A stretch of 64,000 nt of DNA, taken from Euglena gracilis. Taxonomy: Eukaryota > Euglenida > Euglenophyceae > Euglenales. This document shows positions 14,180 to 23,915 of this stretch, piece by piece. Position numbers and translations under genes: made by a program. Location of the stretch: the NCBI GenBank assembly GCA_039621445.1, contig CP154955.1:26467069-26531068 (forward strand), in the 5' to 3' direction. How positions within the stretch are numbered: position 1 is the stretch's first letter; each line of letters starts with the position of its first letter. The notes beneath the pieces were generated by a model. That model worked only from the letters and a program-made list of their open reading frames with translations, made no database searches and was not told where the DNA came from.

Positions 14180-16090
14180 AGGAAGCAAAAATCCAAGGAT
14201 ACGGACTACAGAGGGTACTAGAAAGGAGGTGACAGGAGTCGCGACCCTAGTCATCCCCTGCCCAGTATCCTTTCTGGTCAGTGTGCAAGGATTTTCTGGT
14301 GTCCCCGCTCAAAATTTACATGAACCTTTGACATATAGACACTTTTGTGTTTCCAGTTGTGGTGCATCATGGGATACCCCATGAATGTCCATGTGGTTGA
14401 GTGGATTCCCGCTCCAAGAATGCACACAACACCGCAAAATTCTTCCCCCCCCTCAAACTTCCACTAATCATCACTTTTACATACCGTTTTCGGTGACAGC
14501 AACACCGTTTTCCACAACACCAACACCGTTATCAACCCAGGGGTAAAGAGAAAGTGCCCCCCCCTACCCACCGCATACTCACAAACGTTCCACATGCGGT
14601 AGGGGTTACAAGTAGCTTAACCCCCCATCGTTTCACTGGGTTCCAAGACGAAAGCCCTAAGGCTTGAAATTCGAATGGTGTCGAGTAGTCGCCCAGCTGC
14701 TTTCATTTTTCGTTTTCCACCAGGTTTGTCGATTGCAGACAATCCTGTACACCCCCCGCAGCTAAAATTCGCATACAATTTTTCTTACACACTCCACCCC
14801 CCCAGACCAACATGCGCGACAAGGACAACTACTCAACACCTCCCCCCAAGGTGTGCACTCTAGGAGATATTTCCACACAACCAACAACCAAACACAAAAG
14901 AAAATGACTGAAACTAAACTAACCACCACCACTCGCGCCTATGGCGCCCGCCACTCAAGCGCCTATGGCACCACAACCCCCCGCGCCTTTGGCGCCTCCC
15001 TGCGCATATTGCGCAAAGTGCGTATAGCACAGACGTTGCGGCTATGACGCCACCAACCCTCGAGCATAGCGCAAATCTTGCGCATAATGCCCCCCCCCGC
15101 TATATGGCGCCCACAACCACCGAGCCTATGTCGCTCACACCCCCGCGCATATTGTGCTCCCCACGCGCATTGCGCTCATCGCGTGCATATTGTTTTGCAC
15201 ATCGCGCATAGCGCACACCCCCCCACCCGTGCATAGCGCAAATCTCGCACAATTGCGTATATCTCACAAATGGGTATCTGCCCATCCCAACCATATTCTT
15301 TTGGGAATAAGTCCCAAAGATGTTTGTGTACATACTTCACAATGGCACTTTTGTTGTTCATTTGCAAAGCACATGCTCAAAATGCAGATTTGGTTTACTT
15401 AAGCAACAAAAGTGGCCATCCCCCCTTCTTTGACCACAAACTTGTTGGTTAAATTGGCGAACACCAAAGGTGTTTTGAGCATTCAAGCGCACAATTTCGC
15501 CCACTTCAAAGTTATTTGATAAAAAACACAAGGTGTGTGATAAGTTTTTGGGATACATTGCAAATACTGCATTTTTCCCATGAACTTGCACAGCTTTGTG
15601 AAGAACAGCTATTTTGTGAACAAAATGGCCTTTTTCTTATTGCAGAAGTGAATCCCGATAGGGAAATAAGTTGAATTCCTTCAGAAAATCTGCAACATAG
15701 TTGCCCCCCCCCCAAAAAAAATGAAGAAAATTCATTCAAACATGCATTTTTGTGGACTTGACCACTTAGCCTTAGGTCTATGTGACCAATACACCCCATG
15801 ATGTGCAAGGCCTATGGGCCATTACCCACGTGGTCCATGGGTCCATAAGACCAATTGGCACAAATTGCAAGGACCAAAAGGACCAAAAGTCCACAAATCC
15901 ATATTATAAAGTGAAAAGTCCATGGGACTTCAAAAAAATGGCACAAAAAGCCATATTACATGGTTGAAAGTGGCTGAATTGGCCAAAACAAGCCAAATAG
16001 GCTAGTTTTATGCAGATTTGCATAAGTGTCACTTTGGCATAGCCTCAAAACCACCACAAAAGCTTCAAAATTTCTGGCACCTCGTACCAT
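14180..16090 (+). other. LTR element 3' non-coding region, palindrome-rich
   Basis: No open frame with a recognisable domain is present and I find no pol motif in any frame. The sequence is instead dense in short inverted repeats. At 14936-15260 there is a run of GCGC-type palindromes (GGCGCCTTTGGCGCC, TGCGCATATTGCGCA, GCGCATAGCGCA). Further on are GGCCTATGGGCC (about 15808), GTCCATGGGAC (about 15918) and TATGCAGATTTGCATA (about 16009). Confidence 0.6.
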
Positions 16091-16099
16091 GAGGTTTTG

Positions 16100-16416
16100 A
16101 CTGTATGTAGTAGTGCGTATGAGATAGAAACCCTATGGGCTACACAACGAAAATGCCAAGTGACTTGACTGTCCGTTTCGGACTTCAAATGAAACAAATC
16201 AAACTTGATATTCAAGTGAAGAATAAAATAGGAATACGAATACCACCTGTGGAGAGGAGAACCAGAATTAGGCTTAGGTATTCCTAATTCAGGCCGTTGG
16301 CCATCTGTAGGAATACCACCTAGCATAGTACTGTGTATTCGGGCTCAGAGCTATATCTGGCCGTAGGCTTATACCTACATACACAGTACCATGGCCTTAC
16401 GGCTGCCTGGTACACA
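16100..16416 (-). repeat. Inverted LTR start (U3 part)
   Basis: Read on the minus strand from 16416, the sequence starts TGTGTACCAGGCAGCCG and follows the 5' LTR of this element without the 334-bp insertion. The match ends at the AGCCCATAGGG block (near 16125). It therefore holds the LTR part that is missing from the direct copy at 18700-18834. Confidence 0.85.
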
Positions 16417-16428
16417 TCCCCCTCCCAG
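16417..16428 (-). other. Polypurine tract
   Basis: On the minus strand GGGAGGGGGA directly precedes the LTR start at 16416. The same arrangement is present at 26511-26520 before the LTR start at 26510. It marks the primer for plus-strand synthesis and the 3' boundary of the internal region. Confidence 0.75.
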
Positions 16429-18700
16429 GGCTATGCCCGATTTCCCTACTGGACCAGGCCAGTCGGAATGCCGGACACAGTCCTGGGGACGGGGACCTGT
16501 CACAGGGCCGTTTGCGGCTTTTGGTTCTCCTGTCACCAGGGGTGTGGGAAGGAAATTGCGAAATAACGCAAAAACGCGCAAAAGTGGTTAACCGCTTATG
16601 CGGTGCCTACTTATTGCGGCAAAGGGGTGGAAGTGGAAGAGCCCGTTGGAAAATGGGGCTGGAAGGTTTCCGTTCCAGAAAGTCCCATCCACCCGGTTTG
16701 GGGTATGTCTATGACACGCGGGGAGGTCTCATTCCATAATTGCAAAAGATTGAAGGGTAGGGTGTGGAAGGAGGGGCACCTGGCCAGTCATATCTGACCA
16801 AGGAGAAAGACCTATTTACAAAACCAACTGCCGGCGACAGCGATTTTGCCCGGGGGGGAAAGAGGAGAGGAGTGGGGGGCTGGGCAAAAGACCTTAGGCA
16901 GAATTTTTGCTGTCTGGCAGTCTTATGGGGCCTTAAGGCCGAAAAGTAACAAGTTGGGGCTATTATTGCGGTGTGCGCGCTGTACGCTGTGCGTCTTCTT
17001 ACTGGCGGCATATACCGGTGGAGAAGACTTCGCAGCGCGGCACGGACACGATGTTGCCAATGGGGTATCCCCAGAGGCGTATACCTCATAATAGTGGGCA
17101 ATAGCCCTAAAAACTGTAGATTTGGCATTTGTGCCTTGGGTGTGCAGCCTCTAGGCTGAAGGGTTTGCATAAGCCAAAAATAATTGGGGGGTAGGCTTTA
17201 TTGCCCAGAAACATTGCCTTGCGGAATATGCATGGCACAAAAATACTACTGGGTATATACCCGAATCAAAAAATTCGGCATATTGCCAAAATGATCACAC
17301 TGAGGTGTACAACCGCAGAAAAAATGCGGAATTGTGGCAGGCTGCTGCCAATTCACCGAACAACTGTGGTTGGTGTGGCTTATACCACTTTGAAAAACCG
17401 CAAATGAACTGTGAATGCATATAAAAGGATGGAACATTGTTCCAGTGCGGTGAAGTTCATCACAAAAAGCCGGATTTCACCATTTTTGATCTATGGTTCT
17501 TATAAACCTTGCAGAATGACACAATTGGTGTTGCACATGATGACCTTTGGGTCTTCCGAATTATATCGGTAAGGGGATCCCACTGAATGAAGTGGGGGGG
17601 GTCCGAATTATATCGGTAAGGGGGTCCACTGAATAAAGTGGGGGGGTCCGAATTATATCGGTAAGGGTGTCCCACTGAATAAAGTGGGGGGGGGTGGGGC
17701 AAGAATGCCGTTAGTGTGGCAAACAGAAAAAAATACTGCAAATATGACAAAATCTCATCATTTGTGACTATGCCACTGAGAAATACTGACTTTTGTCAGA
17801 TTTTTAGGGAAATCCCTGTCAGGATTTAGGGCAGAAATGCAGATTCTGCGTCGAGAATTGCATTTTTGTCACCAAAAGTGCAACTTTGTTGCATTTTGAG
17901 TCATTTTAGACTGCAATTGCCAAGTGCACATAGTGCTTGTTGAGAGTGTCCAATAACACTGCATGTTTGTTGTTGTACAGATTTTGGGATTTGGGTGTCT
18001 AATAACACCACATCACCCCAAAAGCTGTAAAATTGTGCAAAAATATCGCAAAAAGCAAAAATACGCTTGAAAATACAAGTAAAACATGTCTATGACATCT
18101 TGAGCAAAGGAAAAAATGCCATTATCAGCATATCCCTTTGCATTCCATTCTGGCATAGTGCCTCAAGGTCACTCCCATTAGGGATATGAGTGCCAGAATA
18201 GGGAAAAATCACCAAAAATTGCAGAAAATCAATGATTTGAATGAAAATTTGCACATAAGTGCTCATAAAAATGATTCTAGTAAGTCGAAATGACTCCAAA
18301 TTGTGGGCTATAGCCCTCTGAACTGTACCAGGCCTAATAGTCCATACAGAGGGGATAATGGGCAGAATGCTGCCAAAGGTACTAAAAAAATGGCCATTAG
18401 CCCATCTGGTAACCAATGGTAATTAGCCATCAGAAACGATGTGTGGAACAGTATAGAAGCCTTTCAGGCTGATTTGCCAGTCTGGTGCACGATCGTACAA
18501 GATCTGGCTCAAAATTTGTCTTTTGGCCGGATTGGCTGGGCTTAATTCAATTTTTCACGATCTCCTCAAATAAGAGTACCGTGCAGAGTAACAGCGACCT
18601 GTTTGCACCGCTGGACGGCTCATCGAACGAGCTTTCGAATGAGGGGTAACATGGCCTATCGGCCAGCTACAGGCGCTGAGATACGTCTTTGATCTTTTGC
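16429..18700 (-). other. Internal 3' region of the LTR element, inverted; no gene
   Basis: On the minus strand this leads up to the polypurine tract. Positions 16420-17170 are clearly similar to 26515-27200 next to the second LTR (for example GTCTTATGGGGCCTTAAGGCC and GTGTGCGCGCTGTACGCTGTGC in both). No frame carries a recognisable domain. Short palindromes are very frequent: ACCGCTTATGCGGT, GGGCAATAGCCC, AGCCTCTAGGCT, GGGTATATACCC, GGTGTCTAATAACACC, ATGTCTATGACAT, GGGCTATAGCCC. Confidence 0.6.
17552..17697. repeat. Three-copy tandem repeat, unit about 45-47 bp
   Basis: CCGAATTATATCGGTAAGG starts at 17556, 17603 and 17648. Each copy ends in CCACTGAATRAAGTGGGGG. Both halves of the unit are themselves short inverted repeats. 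Confidence 0.9.
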
Positions 18701-18704
18701 CTGT

Positions 18705-18834
18705 GTGAGCAAAGGCAATAAAAACTAATAGTTAAGTAAAAGATTTTCTTTTTTGTTACTCTCCTGGTTCTGTTCCCACGGGAGGGTGTAAGTAGGCCGA
18801 CAGGCAGTGGGAATAGAGTCAGGGGACGTACACT
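18705..18834 (+). repeat. 3' LTR fragment (polyadenylation signal to LTR end)
   Basis: From CAAAGGCAATAAAAACTAATAG to GACGTACACT this is nearly identical to 10297-10420. It is followed by the CCCAG target duplication. The first two thirds of the LTR are not upstream of it but lie inverted at 16100-16416. Confidence 0.85.
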
Positions 18835-18839
18835 CCCAG

Positions 18840-19429
18840 TCCAGGAATGCTTATAGTGCTGTGGTCCAGCTTCCTGGCCTGGTTTTCACGTGCTAAGGTT
18901 TTTACCCCTGTTGGCCCCCACACAAAAGACAATGGAACACATCCGGTACCAGGTATCCTTCTTTTTGGAATCCTGAATCATTACTTCAGAAGTTGGCAGC
19001 AGCACCTCCCCCAGAGTGCCTTAGTGATCTGAGAGACCAAGTCATTTTAAGTTTCAGACTCATTTGGTTGCATCGCTCAGTGGACTTGAGCAGGACCTTC
19101 AGGACAGTGTCCCAAATTGATGGCAAAGTGTTTGTCCTGGTCAGATGAAAGGGTTGGAGACAGACTCAGTGGGAAGGAATCCCCCAAATTCCCTCATGTC
19201 CCAATATTTACCCCTGGTTCAAGATGAAAAAAATATGTCAGTTTGCCCTGTCACTGTGCCCCCCCGGGTGACACTTATTATTCAGTTTATAACCTCCCTT
19301 TACCCCCCTGTCTTCTAAAACCATCGGGAGTTTGAAAACACGATTGTTGGATAAACACGGGGTACCCCCCCAGTGGGCCCCCCATTCCACCAGGGAGGCA
19401 GGAGTGTACATGTATAAACTGGCAGGTTT
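18840..19429 (+). pseudogene. DIRS-like element A: tyrosine recombinase, middle part
   Basis: Fragments in shifting frames give SRNAY at the start and a block beginning SVDLSRTFRTVSQ at about 19080, continued by KVFVLVR. They end with GVPPQWAPHSTREAGVYMYK at 19355-19420. HSTR is the H-x-x-R catalytic box of tyrosine recombinases (His codon 19383-19385). Stops at several places show that the copy is decayed. The frame resumes at 20997 after the TRIM-like insertion. Confidence 0.8.
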
Positions 19430-19651
19430 TGAGTGCCCATTCTTGGCCTGGACCCAGTGTCTCATTTTTGACCTTTCTGGAATTCAACTTTTAAAAACTT
19501 CCAGCAAAGCACAAACAAAGACAGGATTTCTTGGAGGTTCAATGAGTAACCCAAGAAATCAGTGTAAGCATTTTGCTCCCTACAGAACAATTGGCATTCT
19601 TCAATGGCTTGCAACCTTGAATTATGAATTGCAGACTTGGCGAATCCTACA
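19430..19651 (-). repeat. TRIM-like element, 3' LTR
   Basis: This 222-bp repeat matches 20774-20996 over its full length, with scattered substitutions. TG...CA ends can be read on either strand. On the minus strand it directly follows the polypurine tract. Confidence 0.85.
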
Positions 19652-20368
19652 CCCCCTTCCTTCAGAACATTCCTTGGAATGTCATTTGGCATTCGCAGGT
19701 CAAATTTGCAAAGTCAAAGTTCCAACCTCGCCCTGATCTGACCGCCCCCCCCCCCCCCAATGTGCCCGAATTGTCACCCCCCCCCGGGAAATCATCCCTG
19801 GGCCCTGGGGGGGGGGAGCCAACAAAGATGTACCCTGGGGGGAATTCGGGCAATCATGAAAAGGGAATTCTGATTTTTGTCCCCAGAATTGGGGAGCCAA
19901 AAAAAAAAACGGGACTGCGGGCAAAAACCTGGGCAAGGCGGAAAATTTTCAGCTCCAAAAAAAATGCCTTTGTCCACTGGTCAGTTATGTGCCCTTGCCG
20001 TACTTCTGTGCCCGTGCGGGTAGAACAGGGTACCCCCCCCCATTTGTGCCCTGACCCTTCCCCAAACGGGCAATGACATCCATATCTTTGGTGCCTGCCC
20101 TGTTTAAGGGGAAATCTGGGCAAATAAAAAGGGGAAAAACCAAAAGCAGAGTGCCCTGCAGGGCAAATGTCTACAATTGGTGGCTGGGCAATCACAAACC
20201 AAACCAGGAAAACGCTTACACTTAAATTGCAATGAAATCACAGCAAACACACATAGTTCAGCGCACAGGGAATGGCTTCAGCGGCTCCTCGTTCTTCCTC
20301 TTCTTTGATTGTAATCTTGTGGATCGTCTTTCCTTGGATGCCTCCTTTTGATTCATCTTGTCTTCAGA

Positions 20369-20809
20369 TTAATTATCTTCTTCTGCACCAGCTTGCACAG
20401 TAACTTCCACTTTTGGGATGATTGCAATCTCCCCCACTTCATCCGCCTGAACACCAACAGATTGTACACATAAAATTGCCATGGCAGGGCTCTTCTGCTG
20501 CTGCAGAACTTCCAAAGCCCTGAAAAAATACTCTTGCGCCACAGGATGTACATGGTGATCAGATTCACCTTCAATCACAGTCCTTGGACAGCAGTGGACC
20601 ACAGTCTGTCCACATCTGCAGCTGCTAGATTGCATCTTCTGTACCCATTCTGTCATGAATGTGGTCCATCTTCCCAGTACATCCTGCAGCATCTTTCTGG
20701 ACACTTTCTCAATGACATCTGGGCTGACCAAGCCCGGGAGCTGACTGACTGTACAGGGTGTACACTGATTGCTTGAGTGCCCATCCTTGGCCTGGACCCA
20801 GTGTCTCAC
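20369..20809 (-). CDS. 146-codon ORF carried by the TRIM-like element, function unknown
   Basis: The frame starts in the LTR (MRHWVQAKDGHS...) and continues for 146 codons. It contains an amphipathic stretch (VIEKVSRKMLQDVLGRW), a Cys cluster (CRCGQTVVHCC), a helix (AQEYFFRALEVLQQQ) and an acidic end (AEEDN). About 30 bases downstream on the same strand, another frame beginning MNQKEASKERRSTR is strongly basic and nuclear-signal-like; the two could be exons of one protein. It is neither gag-like nor pol-like, so a captured host segment is possible. I do not recognise it. Confidence 0.4.
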   Translation of the reverse strand: MRHWVQAKDGHSSNQCTPCTVSQLPGLVSPDVIEKVSRKMLQDVLGRWTTFMTEWVQKMQSSSCRCGQTVVHCCPRTVIEGESDHHVHPVAQEYFFRALEVLQQQKSPAMAILCVQSVGVQADEVGEIAIIPKVEVTVQAGAEEDN

Positions 20810-20996
20810 TTTTGACCTTTCTGGAATTTAACTTTTCAAAAATTTCAGCACAGCACAAACAAAGACATGATTTCTTGGATGTTCAATCAGTGACCCAAGC
20901 AATCAGTGTAAACAAATTTGCTCCCTACGGAACAATTGGCATTCTTCAATGGCATGCAATCTTGAATTAGGAATTGCAGACCTGGCACATCCTACA
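20774..20996 (-). repeat. TRIM-like element, 5' LTR
   Basis: This 223-bp repeat matches 19430-19651. The minus-strand ORF 20809-20369 begins inside it, as if transcription and translation started from the LTR. Confidence 0.85.
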
Positions 20997-21232
20997 AGGT
21001 TTATCCTCTGAGGAAGTGTGCCATATTGGAAAATGGAAAAATGTTCAGGCTTTTTCCTCGCATTATTTGCGGTTGGAAGCGGGAAAAAAGGCGGGGGTTG
21101 CTGTCCAAAAATGGTGCAAAAAGCCTCACTGGGGTCTTGTGCGGAGCCGTAGCTGTCTCGGACTCCGGTGAAGAATGATTCAGGAGGAAGGGACAGCGAA
21201 GGCGGATCACAAGACAACAGTGACCGCCCCTC
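20997..21232 (+). pseudogene. DIRS-like element A: tyrosine recombinase, C-terminal part
   Basis: The frame gives LSSEEVCHIGKWKN, then FSSHYLRL with the presumed catalytic Tyr at 21064-21066, and KKAGVAVQKW. After a one-base shift it continues as SRTPVKNDSGGRDSEGG to about 21225. Element B has the matching HSNRGAG and AHYQRL boxes. The last ~75 bases overlap a repeat (21153-21232) that recurs inverted at 21437-21512, as expected if the 3' end of the recombinase ORF overlaps the element's complementary region. Confidence 0.8.
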
Positions 21233-21512
21233 CCCAGCCCGGAATAGAACAAAAACGTCGGTCAGGCCCCCCCCCTAAGAAACTTCAATTCACCCACAGA
21301 CAGGCCAGCAACCTGCCTCCGGCCACCGAGAGGTCCGACAACACCTCCGAGTCTGCCTACTCCGACATCTCATCGCAGTAAGAAACACCATAATCGACAC
21401 CAAAAAATACACAACAACAGCCGGAAAGAAGAGCAGGACATCACTGTTGTCTTGTGCTCCCCCTTCGCTGTCCCTTCCTCCTGAATCAATCTTCACCGGA
21501 GTCCGATGTGGT
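21153..21512. repeat. Inverted repeat pair at the 3' end of the recombinase ORF
   Basis: 21153-21232 (ACTCCGGTGAAGAATGATTC, AGGAGGAAGGGACAGCGAAGG, CAAGACAACAGTGA) is matched by its reverse complement at 21437-21512 with few differences. It is also a diverged relative of the CTCCCTCGAGGC...AGGGACACCGAGGGCGAAGC module found elsewhere in the window. Confidence 0.85.
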
Positions 21513-22244
21513 GTGCTATTTGCCATCAATATCCTTAGAATCAAAAAATGGTCCGGAAGAGATGGGGATGGGTCCAGAAAAGGAATTATCTTGCAATGCC
21601 AACAAAATCGTACTCCCTCGAGGCAAGACGAAAAGGGAGGAACGGACACACAGGGAGAAGCACAAAGACATTGTGACAAAGACAAGTGCGGAGCCCGAGG
21701 TGACGTGTACATTTCCAATAACATCCAATCACGTGGCGAGGGGAAGCATCATGTTGCTGCAAACGCCATGGTGAATCGACCAAAACAGGTCTGAGCCATT
21801 ATGCACCGTCCGTCCGCTTTGATACCGCAAGAAAGATGTTGCTTAAAACTGTTTTGTGTATGGTGAAGCATGGAATCGCCTACTGAAAGATTCGTTCATT
21901 GTTAGAATTGCAGCATTTGAATGGGGCGGAGTGTGATTTGTGTCATGCGTCCAGCTACACACCTGTGGCCATGAAGAAGCAGCCATGGGAACCTGAGTTC
22001 CTTGAGCCCGGGTGAGCGCCATCTTATGTTCGTCTGTAAATTTTTCATCACCAATTTTTTTATAATGTATCACATATGTATCACCAAAAAATTAATCATA
22101 ATTAGTCGCACAGATACGTTGTGATACGCACTAAATGGCGGCCTTGGCCAAATCAAACCGCCCTGCAGACCGCCGACGTGCTTTCTTCCGGCCGAATTTG
22201 GGACAGCGAAGTCTACACGAGCACTCCGGCACACTGAAAGACAC
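21233..22244. other. Junction between DIRS-like elements A and B, no supported gene
   Basis: This stretch contains the inverted partner just described and a + copy of the DIRS terminal module at about 21610-21720. Then follow roughly 330 bp of unassigned DNA and an ATGTATCA-type repeat at 22046-22092. The open frames here (for example 21290-21724, minus) are translations of the repeat modules. Confidence 0.5.
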
Positions 22245-22392
22245 ATCGGGCTCCGCGCTTTGCCATTGTGGCCATGCATTGCTCGCCGGCGCTTTGTTGT
22301 GATTGTTTTGGCGCACTTGGTTTGGTGTCCCTGTTGAGTGCCTTTTCGCCGGAGTTGGCTGACTCCTAAATTGCCCTTCGACACCCAGAAGA
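22245..22392 (-). repeat. DIRS-family terminal repeat (5' side of element B)
   Basis: Read on the minus strand, the block GACTCAGCCAACTCCGGCG, CAATCACAACA, GCCGGCGAGCAATGCATGG and GCGGAGCCCG is the same, in the same order, as + strand 35682-35835 beside element C. It therefore lies upstream of ORF1 in both elements. Confidence 0.8.
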
Positions 22393-22409
22393 AAGGAACA
22401 GAGTCTCAA

Positions 22410-23437
22410 ATGACGAAGAACAAAGAGCGTAGTCAGTATCACAAGACTATCCAAAAGGAAACGAACCAGACGAATCTCAGCAGACAAGTAAACTATCAAT
22501 TTCAATCTCCAATGATTAATGAAGTCGGAAAGAAGCTTGAATTATGCGGTCGACGAGAACTGCATGGAGCAGCGGTCGCCGTAGAAGCCGGAGGGCCTGG
22601 AGGTGTGGACGACATGCGGCGAACCGCGGCCGTCCCCCCCCAGCTCCCACCTTCAAAAATTTACCAGCTTATAACCCCACCCAGTGACGGCCACGGGCTG
22701 TGGGCCACAGTGGCCAGAAAGACCAGAAGGAAAAAAAGAACTCACAGCCCACTACGTGCAGAAACCCCTGGGCATTGGGGCCCGATCAAACAAGATGGGA
22801 CAGAGGAATCATACTCCCTCGAGTCAAGCTGACCGGGGAGGAAGGAAAACCGAGGGCGAAGCACACAGACCTTGCGAACATGGCCTCACAAGGGCAAAGT
22901 GCGGAGCCCGAGGTGTCGGCACATCAATGGAGGCCCCAAGGTGGACATCCACCAAGACCCCCAACACTTCAAAGCCCCAGTACGTGCCAATGGAATGTGG
23001 GCCAAGGGGGACAACATCGACCGGGCCTTGGAGGCCGTTTCTGCAAGCACATGCCAATTGGACGGGACAAAAAAGCACTGCCTGAAACCCCTAAAAGTGT
23101 CTCCCATTATCAACTCCTCAAACGGAAAGATACCTCCGGCTCCACAGTTTGCCATTGCCATTCCGTGCCTTGCTCGCCAGCCGTGTTGTGCGATTGTTCG
23201 CTGGGGGGCACCCTGAAGGCCCCCTATATGGTATATCAGCAGGCAAACCGAGTGACAAGATGGAGGACCAGAGAGTCTGTGAGAGAGAGAGAGGGTGAGT
23301 GCACGCACCACCCCCCCCATCGATTACATTCTGGAAAAGATCAAACCCCAGGGGAAATGAGGGTTGTGAAATGTCCCACAACCCCAACCAATCTATCAGA
23401 AAATCAATTGAGCAGGGGTACATACTTTGTTGAGTAA
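22410..23437 (+). pseudogene. DIRS-like element B: ORF1 (gag-like)
   Basis: Frames 22338-22832 and 22700-23437 include the block PPSDGHGLWATVARK, matched by PPSDGHGPWTTVVRR in the minus-strand ORF1 of element C (35.3 kb). Preceding GRRELHGAAVAVEAG-type sequence aligns as well. A copy of the terminal module (22812-22920) interrupts the second half and changes frame. The protein is basic and Pro-rich with no recognisable fold. Its role as a nucleoprotein is inferred from position only. Confidence 0.6.
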
Positions 23438-23459
23438 AAGTTGGAGGACACCCCCTTGC

Positions 23460-23915
23460 ACCAGAGACTGCAAAAAAGGCTAAAACGGTGACTGAAAAAT
23501 GCCCGCCCCCCAGCAAGCCTGCCAACTCATAAAAGGTTGCATTCACCCCCCCTTGGGTCAAACCCCCAAAATTATACACACATCCAAAAACCAGAGCCAA
23601 CCTGGACCTGAAACAGGAGCCAAAATTTTTTATGTCAGTCATGAGGGCATTCGAAAAAGGTTGGAGGAAAAAGGAATCCAAGTTTTCATTTACCTCGACG
23701 ACATTTTATTTGTTGCCCGTACCCAAAATACATTGCAAAAACACTTGGACAGGGTTTTCAGAGACCTAATTGATTCGGGGTTCAAAATACATGTTAAAAA
23801 GTCAACCCTGGAGCCCACACAGGTTGTAACCCACTTGGGCTTCCAATTAATTTCCAAGACAGAAAGTTGCAAATTTTCCCCAAAAGGTGAAAACAATAAA
23901 AAAGAGGGCTTGTAA
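23460..23915 (+). pseudogene. DIRS-like element B: truncated reverse transcriptase
   Basis: Only the C-terminal half of RT is present. After a Pro-rich pre-RT linker (to about 23620) the sequence jumps straight to the block containing GIQVFIYLDDILFVA (catalytic YLDD at about 23690-23701) and the thumb (LIDSGFKIHVKKSTL). The finger and motif A blocks (LISDCN, KIDLKDSYFH) seen in element C are missing, which implies an internal deletion of several hundred bases. The copy cannot be active. Confidence 0.85.

Larger units (their letters stand above)
9636..18834 (+). mobile_element. 9.2-kb gag-only LTR retrotransposon inserted in DIRS-like element A
   Basis: The element is bounded by a 5-bp target duplication, CCCAG, at 9631-9635 and 18835-18839. 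Deleting it and one CCCAG restores the recombinase frame of element A. It has a 5' LTR (9636-10420), a primer site directly behind it, and a gag region (10672-14179). There is no protease, RT, RNase H or integrase frame in the remaining 4.5 kb, so it is non-autonomous. The last ~135 bp repeat the end of the 5' LTR directly. The LTR start and polypurine tract are found inverted at 16100-16430, which suggests an internal inversion. The whole element is littered with short palindromes with A/T-rich loops. Confidence 0.85.
19430..20996 (-). mobile_element. TRIM-like LTR retroelement inserted in the recombinase frame
   Basis: Two near-identical direct repeats of 222-223 bp (19430-19651 and 20774-20996) flank a 1.1-kb interior. 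The target duplication AGGTTT is at 19424-19429 and 20997-21002, and excision joins MYKLAG to LSSEEV in frame. Read on the minus strand the LTR starts TGTAGGAT and ends GGGCACTCA. A polypurine tract, GAAGGAAGGGGG, directly precedes the 3' LTR (19652-19663 on the + strand as its complement), which sets the orientation. The interior lacks gag and pol motifs. I cannot find a convincing tRNA primer site. Size and content fit a terminal-repeat retrotransposon in miniature that carries a non-element ORF. Confidence 0.85.
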
